A stretch of DNA of 64,000 nucleotides, taken from the NCBI GenBank assembly GCA_963813635.1, contig CAWEZO010000011.1:434001-498000 (forward strand), given 5' to 3'. Numbering within the stretch: the first letter of the stretch is position 1; every line of letters begins with the position of its first letter. A program made the translations under genes and the position numbers. The notes below the pieces were generated by a model that worked only from the letters and a program-made list of their open reading frames with translations, was not told the DNA's origin and ran no database searches. Below, piece after piece: positions 44,102 to 52,385 of the stretch. Source of the stretch: JBBRZM01 sp963813635. GTDB lineage: Bacteria; Actinomycetota; Acidimicrobiia; IMCC26256; JBBRZM01.

Positions 44102-45244
44102 ATGGCCGAACTCGTTCCGGCCGGTGTGGGTCGAGATCGATCTCGACGCCGTGCGAGCCAACGTCGTCGCGCTCGCGTGCCGCGGCCGAGCCTGCTGCGC
44201 TGCTCGCGGTCGTGAAGGCCGACGGTTACGGGCACGGCGCGGTCCCGGTCGCACGGGCCGCGCTCGACGCCGGCGCTGCCTGGCTCGGTGTCGCGCTCGT
44301 CGAGGAAGGCGTGCGGCTCCGCGACGCCGGGATCGACGCGCCGATCCTGCGTGCTGTCCGAGCCGCCATCGGTCGCCGCGGCCGCGGTGGTGGCGCGCGG
44401 CGCTGACGCCCGTCGTCTACACACCCGCGGGCATCGACGCGCTGGCGAAGGCAGTCGTCGCCGCCGGGCGCGAGGCGCCGCTGCGCCGTCCACCTGAAGG
44501 TCGACACCGGCATGCACCGCGTCGGCGTGTCACGTCGACGAGGCCGTCGGCCTGGTCGCGGCGGGTCGCACAGCGCGGCGAGCTGCAGCTCCAAGGGATC
44601 TGCACCCACCTCGCGGTGGCCGACGAACCCGACGACACCTACACCGATCGAGCAGCTCGCCCGGTTCGACGCGCGTCCTGGCGACGCTCGCACGCCCGCG
44701 GTGCGCGCCCGCCGCTCGTGCACGCCGCCAACTCGGCCGCGTTGCTCGCGTTCCCCGAGGCGCGCTTACGACCTCGTGCGCGTCGGGATCGCGATCTACG
44801 GCGTCGCCCCCGGCACCCGGCTTCGCTCGACCCGTCAGGCTCGGCCCGCGCTCTCGCTCAAGCGCGCGGCGTCTCGCACGTCAAGCGGCTCCGTGCCGGC
44901 GCGCGTGTCTCGTACGGACTGCGCTACGAGCTCGACGCGCGACGCGCGGATCGCCACGGTGCCGATCGGCTACGCCGACGGCGTGCCCCGCAATCTCGCC
45001 TCGGTGGGCGGCGAGGTCGCTGGTGCGCGGTCGCCGGTATCCGATTGCCGGCACGGTCACGATGGACCAGCTGATGGTCGACGTCGGCGACGACCCGGTC
45101 GAGGTCGGTGACGAGGTCGCGCTGATCGGCCGCCAGGGCGACGCGGAGGTCACCGCAGACGAGTGGGCCGAGCGACTCGGCACGATCGGGTACGAGATCG
45201 TGTGCGGGATCGGTGCCCGCGTTCCGAGGCGGTACGTGCCGTGA
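44102..45244 (+). CDS. alr: Alanine racemase (a dozen or more frameshifts)
   Basis: PLP enzyme making D-alanine for the cell wall. PLP lysine in LLAVVKADGYGHGAVPVARA; HLKVDTGMHRVGV; LVHAANSAALLAFPEA; catalytic Tyr in RLRAGARVSYGLRYELDA; ATVPIGYADGVPRNLASVGG; AGTVTMDQLMVDVGDD. These lie in all three forward frames in the right order and with conserved spacing, so the gene is one continuous alr damaged by single-base indels, about one per 80 bases. Stop overlaps the next GTG. Confidence 0.88.
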
Positions 45245-46255
45245 GCGCGCCGAAGCTCCGGACGGTGCTCACGGTCGCGGGTCTTGCCGCGCGGCGCGGC
45301 CGGCGCCCTGTACGGCGCGGAGCGCCTGGCCGCGGCGCGCCTGCGTCACCGACCCGATCCCGACGCGGACCGTACGTTCGAGCCGACATTCGACGAAGCG
45401 CGTCGGATCGACACCCACGACGGCGGCAGCCTCTACACCATCAGCCGCGGTGTCGGACCACCGGTGCTGCTGTCACACGGCGTCACGCTGTCGACCCGCA
45501 TCTGGACACCGCAGTTCGACGTGTTGCCCGATGCAGGTCTCCGAGTGATCGGCTTCGATCACCGTGGACACGGTACGTCGCTCGCCGGCACGGCCGGACA
45601 CTCGATCGACAATCTCGCCGACGACATTCGATCGATCATCGAAGCGCTCGACCTGCACGACGCGTTGGTCGTCGGGCATTCGATGGGCGGCATCGGCGTG
45701 CAGGCGTTCGCGATCCGCCACCCCGCGGTCGCCGCGGCGCGCGTGCGCGGTCTCGTGCTGCTGTCGACGCTCGCCAAGGATCACTTCGGCGGTTCGGAAA
45801 GGCTGCGCTGCGCCGCCGGGCGGGTCTACGACGAGGCGTTCGCGCTCCCGGATCCGATGTCGATGCCCAACCTCGGTCTCCTGCTCGCGCGGCTCGGGCA
45901 CGGCCGGCACGCGCGGCCCAGCCACGTCGCGCTCAACCGGCAGCTCATCGTCGAGTGCGACCGCGCGACGCGGCAGAGCGCGTACAGGGCGATGCTCGGC
46001 TTCGACCTCACGCCCGGCCTCCCGGGCATCAGGATCCCGACGCTCGTGATCTGCGGCACCGCGGACCTCATCACGCCGCCGCGGCACTCGCGTCGCATGG
46101 CCGAGCTGATTCCCGGTGCCCGCCTCGAGCTCCTCAAGGGGGGAGGCCACTTGCTGATGCTCGAGCAGGCCGCCGAGGTCAACCGGCTGCTCGTCGACTT
46201 CGCCCGCGAGGTCGGTGCCCTGGCGTCGGTACCGGCCGCCGCGGCGGGAACCTGA
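45241..46255 (+). CDS. Alpha/beta hydrolase, membrane-anchored (one frameshift)
   Basis: About 337 aa. The N terminus is a hydrophobic anchor (KLRTVLTVAGLAA). Hydrolase fold: oxyanion LLSHGVTLSTRIWTPQFDVL, nucleophile elbow VVGHSMGGIGVQ, acid in VICGTADLITPP, His in LKGGGHLLMLEQ. Substrate unknown. A frame change near 45,292 joins the GTG start at 45,241 to the main frame. A hydrolase between alr and tsaE is a frequent actinobacterial arrangement. Confidence 0.85.
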
Positions 46256-46269
46256 TCGGCCAGTGTGCT

Positions 46270-46320
46270 CATTCTTGCGTCAGCAGCCGGGATGTCACCC
46301 CGGTTTGCGACGCAAGAATG
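46270..46320. terminator. 12-bp perfect inverted repeat between hydrolase and udg
   Basis: CATTCTTGCGTC (46270-46281) and GACGCAAGAATG (46309-46320) are exact reverse complements around a 27-base spacer that itself contains CCGGG/CCCGG. It starts 15 bases after the hydrolase stop. It may be a terminator without U-tract, or a palindromic element; the next gene starts 72 bases later. Confidence 0.55.
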
Positions 46321-46392
46321 CAGGGTGCTCGTGCCGTGATCGCCGGCATCGCTCTTCGGCGCGTCGGGGCAGGTCACCGGTACCATGCCGCC

Positions 46393-46989
46393 GTGACCGT
46401 CGATCTCGAGCCCCGTTCGTTCGCATCGTTCGCCGACCTGGAGCGTGAAGCGCTCGGCTGCGTGCGCTGTCCGCTCTCCGAGGGGCGCACCCGGGTCGTC
46501 TTCGGCGTGGGTGATCCGCACGCCGGCTTGATGTTCGTGGGTGAGGGGCCGGGGGAGCAGGAAGACCTGCAAGGCGAGCCGTTCGTCGGCAGGGCCGGTC
46601 AGCTCCTCACGACGCTCATCGAGGGCATCGGGCTCACCCGGGCCGACGTGTACATCGCCAACGTCGTCAAGTGCCGGCCGCCCGGCAACCGTGACCCGCT
46701 GCCGCTCGAGATCGCGCAGTGCAGCCCGTTCCTCGAGGCGCAGCTCACCTTCATCGCGCCGCGAGTCGTGGTGACGCTCGGCAACTTCGCCACCAAGCTG
46801 CTGCTCGACACGAAAGAGGGGATCACGAAGCTGCGGGGCCGGGAGTTCCCGTTCCGAGACGGCGCGGTCCTCATTCCCGCGCTGCACCCGTCCGCCGTGT
46901 TGCGCAACGGCGGGCAGGCGTTGGCCCAGGCGCGCGCCGACTTCGTGATCATGAAGCGCGCGCTCGCGGCGCGAGCGGAGTCGCGGTGA
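46393..46989 (+). CDS. Uracil-DNA glycosylase, family 4 (iron-sulfur)
   Basis: Removes uracil from DNA. 198 aa from GTG 46393. The catalytic region LMFVGEGPGEQEDLQGEPFV and GRAGQLLTTLIEGIGL, Cys residues for a 4Fe-4S cluster (CVRCPLSEGR, VVKCRPPGNRD, IAQCSPFLEAQ), and the C-terminal ALHPSAVLRNG motif match family 4. Four Cys in the expected spacing are visible. Its stop overlaps the tsaE GTG start. Confidence 0.93.
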   Translation: MTVDLEPRSFASFADLEREALGCVRCPLSEGRTRVVFGVGDPHAGLMFVGEGPGEQEDLQGEPFVGRAGQLLTTLIEGIGLTRADVYIANVVKCRPPGNRDPLPLEIAQCSPFLEAQLTFIAPRVVVTLGNFATKLLLDTKEGITKLRGREFPFRDGAVLIPALHPSAVLRNGGQALAQARADFVIMKRALAARAESR

Positions 46990-47483
46990 ACGCGCTGCAC
47001 GTCGTCACAGAGTCTGCCGGCGAGACGCTCGAGCTGGCCGAGAGCGTGGGCGCGCTGCTTCGAGCGGGCGATCTGGTCGTGCTCGAGGGCGACCTCAGTG
47101 CCGGAAAGACCGTGTTCGCGAAGGGTGTCGCACGCGCCCTGGGCGTCACCGAGACCGTGGTCAGCCCGACGTTCACGATCGTGCGTGAGTACCGCGGCCG
47201 CGTGCCGCTCGTGCACGTCGACGTCTACCGGCTCGACACGATGCAAGAGGTCGAGGATCTCGGCATCGAGGAGATCATCGCCGACGACCGGGTCACGCTC
47301 GTCGAGTGGGGCGACGTGATCGCGTCCGCGCTTCCCGCGGAACGGCTCGTCATCCGCCTCGAGCTGGGCGAGCGCGACGACTCCCGCCGCATCACCGCGT
47401 TCCCGATCGGCGCACGCTGGGCCGACCGCGCCGGGCGCGCTCGGCGCGCATGGCAAGCCACGGCGCGTGTAGGGGGCGCATAG
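46986..47483 (+). CDS. tsaE: tRNA t6A biosynthesis ATPase TsaE
   Basis: ATPase that recycles the TsaBD complex making t6A37 in tRNA. P-loop VVLEGDLSAGKTVFAKGVA (residues ~30-48), SPTFTIVREYRG, HVDVYRLDTMQEVEDLGIEE and VTLVEWGDVI are the family's signature. 165 aa, GTG start overlapping udg. tsaB and tsaD follow. Confidence 0.96.
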   Translation: MNALHVVTESAGETLELAESVGALLRAGDLVVLEGDLSAGKTVFAKGVARALGVTETVVSPTFTIVREYRGRVPLVHVDVYRLDTMQEVEDLGIEEIIADDRVTLVEWGDVIASALPAERLVIRLELGERDDSRRITAFPIGARWADRAGRARRAWQATARVGGA

Positions 47484-47486
47484 TCG

Positions 47487-48182
47487 ATGCTGTTGCTCGC
47501 GCTCGACACCTCCACGCCTCGAGTCGGCGTTGCGGTGGGCTGCGACGGTGACGTGATCGGCGACGTGCAGCTCTCGGGCCGCCGGCGCCACACCGAACGG
47601 CTCGCGCCGGCCATCGAGTACCTGTGCGCGGAGCTCGAGGTCGAGATGCGTCAGCTCTCGGCCGTTGCCGTGGGCATCGGTCCCGGGCTCTTCACCGGGC
47701 TGCGGGTCGGTGTCACCACCGCGAAGGTGATGGCGCAGGCGCTGCGCATCCCGATCGTCGGGATCCCGAGCTTGGATCTTGTCGCGTACCCACTTCGCTA
47801 CACGCACCGGCTCGTGGTCGCGGTGCTCGACGCGCGGCGCCACGAGGTGTTCCACGCCCGGTATTGGACCGTCCCCGGTGGCGTGCAACGCGCGTCCGAA
47901 TACGAGGTCGGTACACCCGGTGACCTGGTGGTCGAGCTCGAGGCGGAGGGCGCGGAGACACTGATGGCCGGCGACGGCGCGCTGCGTTACCGGCACGAGT
48001 TCGAACAGCTCGAACGGGCCGAGCTGGCCGGCACGGCGTTCGCGTCGCCCAGCGCAGCTGCCCTGGTGGAGCTCGCAACTGCCCGCATGGAACGGGAGGA
48101 GTTCGCGTCGCCACGCGACATCCACCCGCTCTATCTCCGCAAGAGCGACGCGGAGATCAAATGGCACCGGCGGGCGTCATGA
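47487..48182 (+). CDS. tsaB: tRNA t6A biosynthesis protein TsaB
   Basis: ASKHA-fold partner of TsaD. LLLALDTSTPRVGVAVGCDG, RRHTERLAPAIEYLCAELEV, GIGPGLFTGLRVGVTTAKVM and VVAVLDARRHEVFHARYW match. 231 aa. Starts 3 bases after tsaE. Confidence 0.96.
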   Translation: MLLLALDTSTPRVGVAVGCDGDVIGDVQLSGRRRHTERLAPAIEYLCAELEVEMRQLSAVAVGIGPGLFTGLRVGVTTAKVMAQALRIPIVGIPSLDLVAYPLRYTHRLVVAVLDARRHEVFHARYWTVPGGVQRASEYEVGTPGDLVVELEAEGAETLMAGDGALRYRHEFEQLERAELAGTAFASPSAAALVELATARMEREEFASPRDIHPLYLRKSDAEIKWHRRAS

Positions 48183-48209
48183 CCCGTCGAGCGCGGTAGA
48201 CACGTACCA

Positions 48210-48767
48210 ATGGCTGCCGAACGAGTACCCCAACCGCTGATGGTCGACGTGATCCCGATGCGGCGCCGTCACGTGCGATCGGTGCTGCGCATCGAGGCGC
48301 AGGTCTACCCCCGGCCGTGGAGCATGTCGCTGTTCATGAGCGAGCTCGCGTTGCGTTCGACGCGCGCGTACTTCGTCGCGCGCATCGGCCGCGAGGTCGT
48401 CGGGTACGCGGGGCTGATGATGACGATGGAGGACGGTCACGTCACCACCATCGCCGTGGATCCGAAGTGGCACCGCGAGCAGATCGGCACGCGGCTGATG
48501 CTCGGGCTCGCCCGTGAGGCCCGGATCCGCGAAGCCCAAAACCTCAGCTTGGAAGTGCGCCTGTCCAACAAGGGCGCCCAGGCCATGTACCGCCAGTTCG
48601 GCTTCGCGCCGGTCGGCATTCGCAAGAACTACTACGCCGAGACCGGCGAGGACGCGCTCGTGATGTGGTCACGCGAGATCGGCGCGCCCGCGTACGGCGA
48701 GCTGCTCGACGGGCTCGAGCGCCGGCTTCGCGGTGGCACGCACTACGAAGAGCCCAAGCGCTGGTGA
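48210..48767 (+). CDS. rimI: Ribosomal protein S18 alanine N-acetyltransferase (GNAT family)
   Basis: 185 aa. GNAT fold with acetyl-CoA loop AVDPKWHREQIGTRLMLGLA and LEVRLSNKGAQAMYRQFGFA, then the conserved IRKNYYAETGEDALVMW end. Between tsaB and tsaD, the standard place for rimI. S18 as substrate is by family. Its end overlaps the tsaD start. Confidence 0.92.
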   Translation: MAAERVPQPLMVDVIPMRRRHVRSVLRIEAQVYPRPWSMSLFMSELALRSTRAYFVARIGREVVGYAGLMMTMEDGHVTTIAVDPKWHREQIGTRLMLGLAREARIREAQNLSLEVRLSNKGAQAMYRQFGFAPVGIRKNYYAETGEDALVMWSREIGAPAYGELLDGLERRLRGGTHYEEPKRW

Positions 48768-49759
48768 AGATCCTCGGCATCGAGACGTCGTGCGACGAGA
48801 CGGCGGCCGCGGTGGTGGAGGACGGCCGGTACCTGTGCTCTTCGGTGGTGTCGAGCCAGATCGACCTGCACGCTCCGTACGGCGGCGTCGTTCCCGAGAT
48901 CGCGAGTCGGGCGCACGTGGAGCTCATCAACGCGGTGATTGCCGAGGCGCTCGTAGAGGCAGGCGTCGAGCTGGGCGCCCTCGACGCGGTGGCCGCGTGC
49001 CACGGCCCGGGGCTTGCGGGCGCATTGCTCGTCGGTGTGAGTGCGGCCAAGGCGATTGCGTTGAGCACGGGGCTGCCTTACATCGAGGTCAACCATCTCG
49101 AAGCCCACTTGTACGCCGCGTGGCTCGAGGAGCCCGACCTCGAGATGCCGCTGGCGGTGCTGATCGTGTCCGGCGGCCACACGATGCTGGTGATCATGGA
49201 GGACCACGGGCGCTACCGGGTGCTCGGCCAGACGGTCGACGACGCCGCGGGCGAGGCGTTCGACAAGGTCGCGCGCTATCTCGGGCTCGGCTATCCCGGC
49301 GGTCCGGCGATCGACCGGCTCGCGGCGACGGGCGACGCCGAGGCGATCCGGTTTCCCCGCCCGATGCGCGACGACAGCTTCGACTTCTCGTTCTCGGGGC
49401 TGAAGACCGCGGTCGTGAATTACGTACGCCGCCACCCCGACGCGGAAGTGCGCGACGTCGCCGCGTCGTTTCAGGAAGCGGTCGTCGACGTGCTGGTCGA
49501 GAAGCTCGTCACCGCCGCCGACGAGGCCGGTGCCCGCACACTGGTGCTGGGAGGGGGCGTGGCAGCGAACTCGCGGCTCCGCGAACGCGTCCTCGACGCG
49601 GCCGACGCGACCGGCCGGCGCGCCTTCGTACCGCCCCTGTCGTTGTGCACCGACAACGGGGCGATGATCGCGGCGACCGCGTGGTGGCGGTTCCGCGCCG
49701 ACGGGCCGTCGCCGCTCTCGGCGGGCGCGACCCCCGATCTGCGCCTGCCGAGCGTCTGA
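48764..49759 (+). CDS. tsaD: tRNA N6-adenosine threonylcarbamoyltransferase TsaD
   Basis: Transfers the threonylcarbamoyl group to A37. GTG start (KILGIETSCDETAAAVVED). Metal ligands: EVNHLEAHLYAAW (His-x3-His) and LCTDNGAMIAA (Asp). Nucleotide-binding LIVSGGHTMLVIMEDHGRYR and VLGGGVAANSRLRERV. 331 aa and uninterrupted, showing that sequence quality is good again after 46 kb. Confidence 0.97.
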   Translation: MKILGIETSCDETAAAVVEDGRYLCSSVVSSQIDLHAPYGGVVPEIASRAHVELINAVIAEALVEAGVELGALDAVAACHGPGLAGALLVGVSAAKAIALSTGLPYIEVNHLEAHLYAAWLEEPDLEMPLAVLIVSGGHTMLVIMEDHGRYRVLGQTVDDAAGEAFDKVARYLGLGYPGGPAIDRLAATGDAEAIRFPRPMRDDSFDFSFSGLKTAVVNYVRRHPDAEVRDVAASFQEAVVDVLVEKLVTAADEAGARTLVLGGGVAANSRLRERVLDAADATGRRAFVPPLSLCTDNGAMIAATAWWRFRADGPSPLSAGATPDLRLPSV

Positions 49760-49789
49760 CGACCGCATCGGTACCCGCAGCGGCCGGGC

Positions 49790-49818
49790 TTGCCGGGTCG
49801 GGAGGCGGCTGGTACCTT
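49790..49818 (+). promoter_or_regulatory. Promoter of groES
   Basis: TTGCCG (49790-49795), 17-base spacer, TACCTT (49813-49818), immediately upstream of the CIRCE operator, so HrcA bound there would block transcription start. Confidence 0.65.
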
Positions 49819-49821
49819 GGG

Positions 49822-49848
49822 CTGGCACTCCACACCTGCGAGTGCTAA
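49822..49848. promoter_or_regulatory. CIRCE operator (HrcA binding site)
   Basis: CTGGCACTC-N9-GAGTGCTAA against the consensus TTAGCACTC-N9-GAGTGCTAA: the right arm is perfect and the left arm differs at the three outer bases or so. It lies just after the -10 box and 75 bases before the groES start. Established role: heat-shock repression by HrcA. Confidence 0.9.
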
Positions 49849-49923
49849 CCGCTCGAGCTCGCAGCGTCCGTTTGGCACGAGCGGCTCCCGCCCCACCCGC
49901 AAGACCGCCCAGGAGGCCCATCC

Positions 49924-50235
49924 ATGAATCTGCAGCCGCTGGAAGACCGGATCGTCGTTCGTGCCGCCGAGGCCGAAGAGACGACCGTGAGCGGCCTGGT
50001 CATCCCCGACACGGCCAAAGAGAAGCCCCAGCAGGGCGAGGTGCTGGCCGCCGGCCCGGGCCGTCGCTCCGACCAGACCGGCGAGCTGATCCCGGTCGAC
50101 GTCGCTGTGGGCGACATCATCGTGTACTCGAAGTACGGCGGCACAGAGATCGCGGTCGACGGCGAGGATCTCTTGATCCTCACCAGCCGCGACGTGCTCG
50201 CCAAAGTCATCGGTGGCAAGAAGAAGAAGAAGTAG
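49924..50235 (+). CDS. groES: Co-chaperonin GroES
   Basis: Lid of the GroEL chamber. MNLQPLEDRIVVRAAEAEET, mobile loop TVSGLVIPDTAKEKPQQGEV, VGDIIVYSKYGGTEI and DDLLIL-like EDLLILTSRDVLAKV; 103 aa with a Lys-rich end (KKKKK). CAGGAGG precedes the ATG. No groEL follows; the next gene is a NUDIX hydrolase, so the chaperonin must be encoded elsewhere. Confidence 0.97.
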   Translation: MNLQPLEDRIVVRAAEAEETTVSGLVIPDTAKEKPQQGEVLAAGPGRRSDQTGELIPVDVAVGDIIVYSKYGGTEIAVDGEDLLILTSRDVLAKVIGGKKKKK

Positions 50236-50264
50236 CCAGCCCGCCACCGGCACCAGATCGACTC

Positions 50265-50291
50265 GAAGCGGCGCTCGATGGGCGCCGCTTC
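50265..50291 (+). terminator. Hairpin terminator of groES
   Basis: GAAGCGGCGC (50265-50274) and GCGCCGCTTC (50282-50291) form a perfect 10-bp stem with a 7-base loop, 30 bases after the groES stop. No T-run beyond a few bases. Well placed to end the monocistronic groES transcript. Confidence 0.65.
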
Positions 50292-50349
50292 GTGGCGTCC
50301 GGGCACCTCCGGCGTGCTGCCCGTCGGTACGCTCGTTCGGATGACCGAG

Positions 50350-50403
50350 CACCCCCACCGTTTGTGCAATCGGTGCCCCTGGAGGGTGCCTGATCGCACA
50401 AAC
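50350..50403. repeat. Paired inverted-repeat element, copy 1 (GTTTGTGC-N28-GCACAAAC)
   Basis: CACCCCCACC then GTTTGTGC (50360-50367), 28 bases, GCACAAAC (50396-50403). A second copy with the same arms, the same 28-base spacing and the same flanking CACCCCCC-ACC and inner GCCCCT lies at 52331. It is directly upstream of the NUDIX start. It could be a dimeric regulator site or a small repetitive element. Confidence 0.65.
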
Positions 50404-50408
50404 AGCTG

Positions 50409-51086
50409 GTGACCGGCCGGGGCGGCGAGCAGCGCATCCCGCGGCCCATCGGAGCGCAGGCCGGTGGTGCACCGCCCTGGTCGTCGCTCCCCGCTGCGAG
50501 CCGTCACCTCTCGCTCGCATTGGTGCGGGAGCGCCTCGAGACGCTGCCGTCCCCGCGGCCGCCCGAGCTCGTTGCCCCGGGCAGCCGCGGTGCCGCCGTG
50601 CTGGTGCCGCTGTTCGAGGCCGACGGTGAGGCGCGGGTCATCCTGACGAAACGGCCCGAGACCATGCCGTCGCACCAAGGCGAGATCGCGTTCCCGGGCG
50701 GCACGTTCGACCCTGCGGTCGATACATCGCTGCGGGATACGGCCCTGCGCGAGGCCGAGGAGGAGGTCGGGCTTCGGGGCGACGAGGTCGAGGTGATTGC
50801 CCAGCTCGACGCCCTCGCGACGGTGGCGTCCCGCTTTCACATCACGCCGTTCGTCGGCGCCCTTCGAGACCGGCCGTCGCTGACCGCCGATTCGCGGGAA
50901 GTCGTCAGCGTCTTCGATGTCGCGCTCGCCGACCTGCTCGACGACGATGCGTACCGGGAGGAGCGCTGGGACATCTTCGGCGCCGAGCGCTCGATCTACT
51001 TCTACGAGCTGCCGGGCGAGACCATCTGGGGCGCGACCGCCCGAATCCTCACCACGCTCCTGGCGCATCTCACCGCGAACCTCTGA
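50409..51086 (+). CDS. NUDIX hydrolase, CoA-pyrophosphatase type
   Basis: 225 aa. VILTKRPETMPSHQGEIAFP followed by GGTFDP...TALREAEEEVGL is the NUDIX box fused to the CoA-pyrophosphatase signature (HxGEIAFPGG), suggesting cleavage of CoA or CoA derivatives to phosphopantetheine and 3',5'-ADP. GTG 50409 is the furthest start; the first ~35 residues are not conserved and a later start is possible. Ends 77 bases before guaB3. Confidence 0.88.
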   Translation: MTGRGGEQRIPRPIGAQAGGAPPWSSLPAASRHLSLALVRERLETLPSPRPPELVAPGSRGAAVLVPLFEADGEARVILTKRPETMPSHQGEIAFPGGTFDPAVDTSLRDTALREAEEEVGLRGDEVEVIAQLDALATVASRFHITPFVGALRDRPSLTADSREVVSVFDVALADLLDDDAYREERWDIFGAERSIYFYELPGETIWGATARILTTLLAHLTANL

Positions 51087-51163
51087 CGCACCCTCGACGC
51101 TCCCCGGCAATCGCCATGCGGGCGGTATCCTCGACTCTTCGGCGCAAGAGACGGGAGACCGGT

Positions 51164-52324
51164 GTGGAGATCGAGATCGGGATCGGCAAGTCGGGCCGGC
51201 GTGCCTACGGGTTCGACGAGATCGCGATCGTGCCCAGCCGCCGCACCCGAGATCCCGAGGACGTCGACATCTCCTGGGATCTCGACGCGTTCCATTTCGA
51301 GCTGCCCCTGATCGCCTCGGCGATGGACGGCGTCGTGTCACCCCAGGTGGCGATCGAGACCGGCGAGCTCGGCGGCCTCGCGTGTCTCAACCTCGAAGGG
51401 CTCTGGACGCGTTACGAGGACCCCGATGTGCTGTTCGAGGAGATCGCCGAGCTCTCGGTCGAGAAGGCAACCCGCCGGATGCAGGAGATCTACGCCGAAC
51501 CGATCAAAGAAGAGCTGATCGGCAAGCGCATCCGGGAGATCAAGGACGCCGGCGTCACCGCGTGTGCGTCACTCACGCCGCAGCGGGTCGAGCGCTACTC
51601 GAAGCTCGTGCTCGACGCGGAGCTCGATGTGCTGGTGATCCAAGGCACGGTCGTGTCGGCCGAGCATGTGTCGAAGACGGTCGAGCCGCTCAACTTGAAG
51701 AAGTTCATTCGTGAGTTCGACCTGCCGATCATCGTCGGCGGCTGCGCGTCGTACTCCACGGCGCTGCACCTGATGCGCACCGGCGCGGTCGGCATCCTCG
51801 TCGGTGTCGGTCCGGGTCAGGCGTGCACGAGCCGCGGCGTGCTCGGGATCGGGGTGCCCCAGGCAACGGCGATCGCCGACGCGGCCGGCGCCCGGATCCG
51901 GCATCTCGATGAGACCGGCGTGTACGTCCACGTGATCGCCGATGGTGGTATGCGCACCGGTGGCGATGTGGCCAAGGCGATCGCGTGCGGTGCCGACGCG
52001 GTGATGATCGGGTCGCCGCTCGCGAGCGCATACGAGGCGCCGGGTCGCGGCTTTCACTGGGGCATGGCCGCATTCCATCCCACGCTGCCGCGCGGCGCGC
52101 GCGTCGACACGGGTCGCAAGGCGTCGTTGGCGGAGATCCTCGTCGGCCCGGCCCACGAAAACGACGGCTCGCTCAACCTGTTCGGCGCGTTGCGCACGTC
52201 GATGGCGACCACCGGCTACGAGACCGTGAAGGAATTCCAAAAGGCCGAAGTGATAGTGGCGCCGTCCTTGCTCTCCGAAGGCAAATCACTCCAGCGTTCA
52301 CAAGGCATCGGCATGGGGCGCTAG
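51164..52324 (+). CDS. guaB3: IMP dehydrogenase/GMP reductase family protein GuaB3
   Basis: 386 aa from GTG 51164 (VEIEIGIGKSGRRAYGFDEI), with GGGAGA before it. TIM-barrel with active-site loop GVGPGQACTSRGVLGIGVPQ (the catalytic Cys is present), substrate-binding VIADGGMRTGGDVAKAIACG and PLASAYEAPGRGFHWGMA. No CBS insert, as in the GuaB3 branch. Whether actinobacterial GuaB3 acts as IMP dehydrogenase or otherwise is not settled. guaA follows; the usual neighbour guaB2 is not here. Confidence 0.92.
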   Translation: MEIEIGIGKSGRRAYGFDEIAIVPSRRTRDPEDVDISWDLDAFHFELPLIASAMDGVVSPQVAIETGELGGLACLNLEGLWTRYEDPDVLFEEIAELSVEKATRRMQEIYAEPIKEELIGKRIREIKDAGVTACASLTPQRVERYSKLVLDAELDVLVIQGTVVSAEHVSKTVEPLNLKKFIREFDLPIIVGGCASYSTALHLMRTGAVGILVGVGPGQACTSRGVLGIGVPQATAIADAAGARIRHLDETGVYVHVIADGGMRTGGDVAKAIACGADAVMIGSPLASAYEAPGRGFHWGMAAFHPTLPRGARVDTGRKASLAEILVGPAHENDGSLNLFGALRTSMATTGYETVKEFQKAEVIVAPSLLSEGKSLQRSQGIGMGR

Positions 52325-52330
52325 TTGCGC

Positions 52331-52385
52331 CACCCCCCACCGTTTGTGCAGAAGTGGCCCCTATGACGTCCGCCGACGCACAAAC
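52331..52385. repeat. Paired inverted-repeat element, copy 2, overlapping the guaA start
   Basis: CACCCCCCACC, GTTTGTGC (52342-52349), 28 bases, GCACAAAC (52378-52385). The inner GCCCCT is kept (52357-52362). The annotated guaA ATG (52363) lies between the arms. Copy 1 is at 50350. Confidence 0.65.

Noticed and set aside
38318..45244. Pseudogenes or programmed frameshifting in glmM-alr
   Set aside because: Too many breaks, both +1 and -1, no slippery heptamers, in genes needed for cell-wall synthesis and translation; sequence error is simpler.
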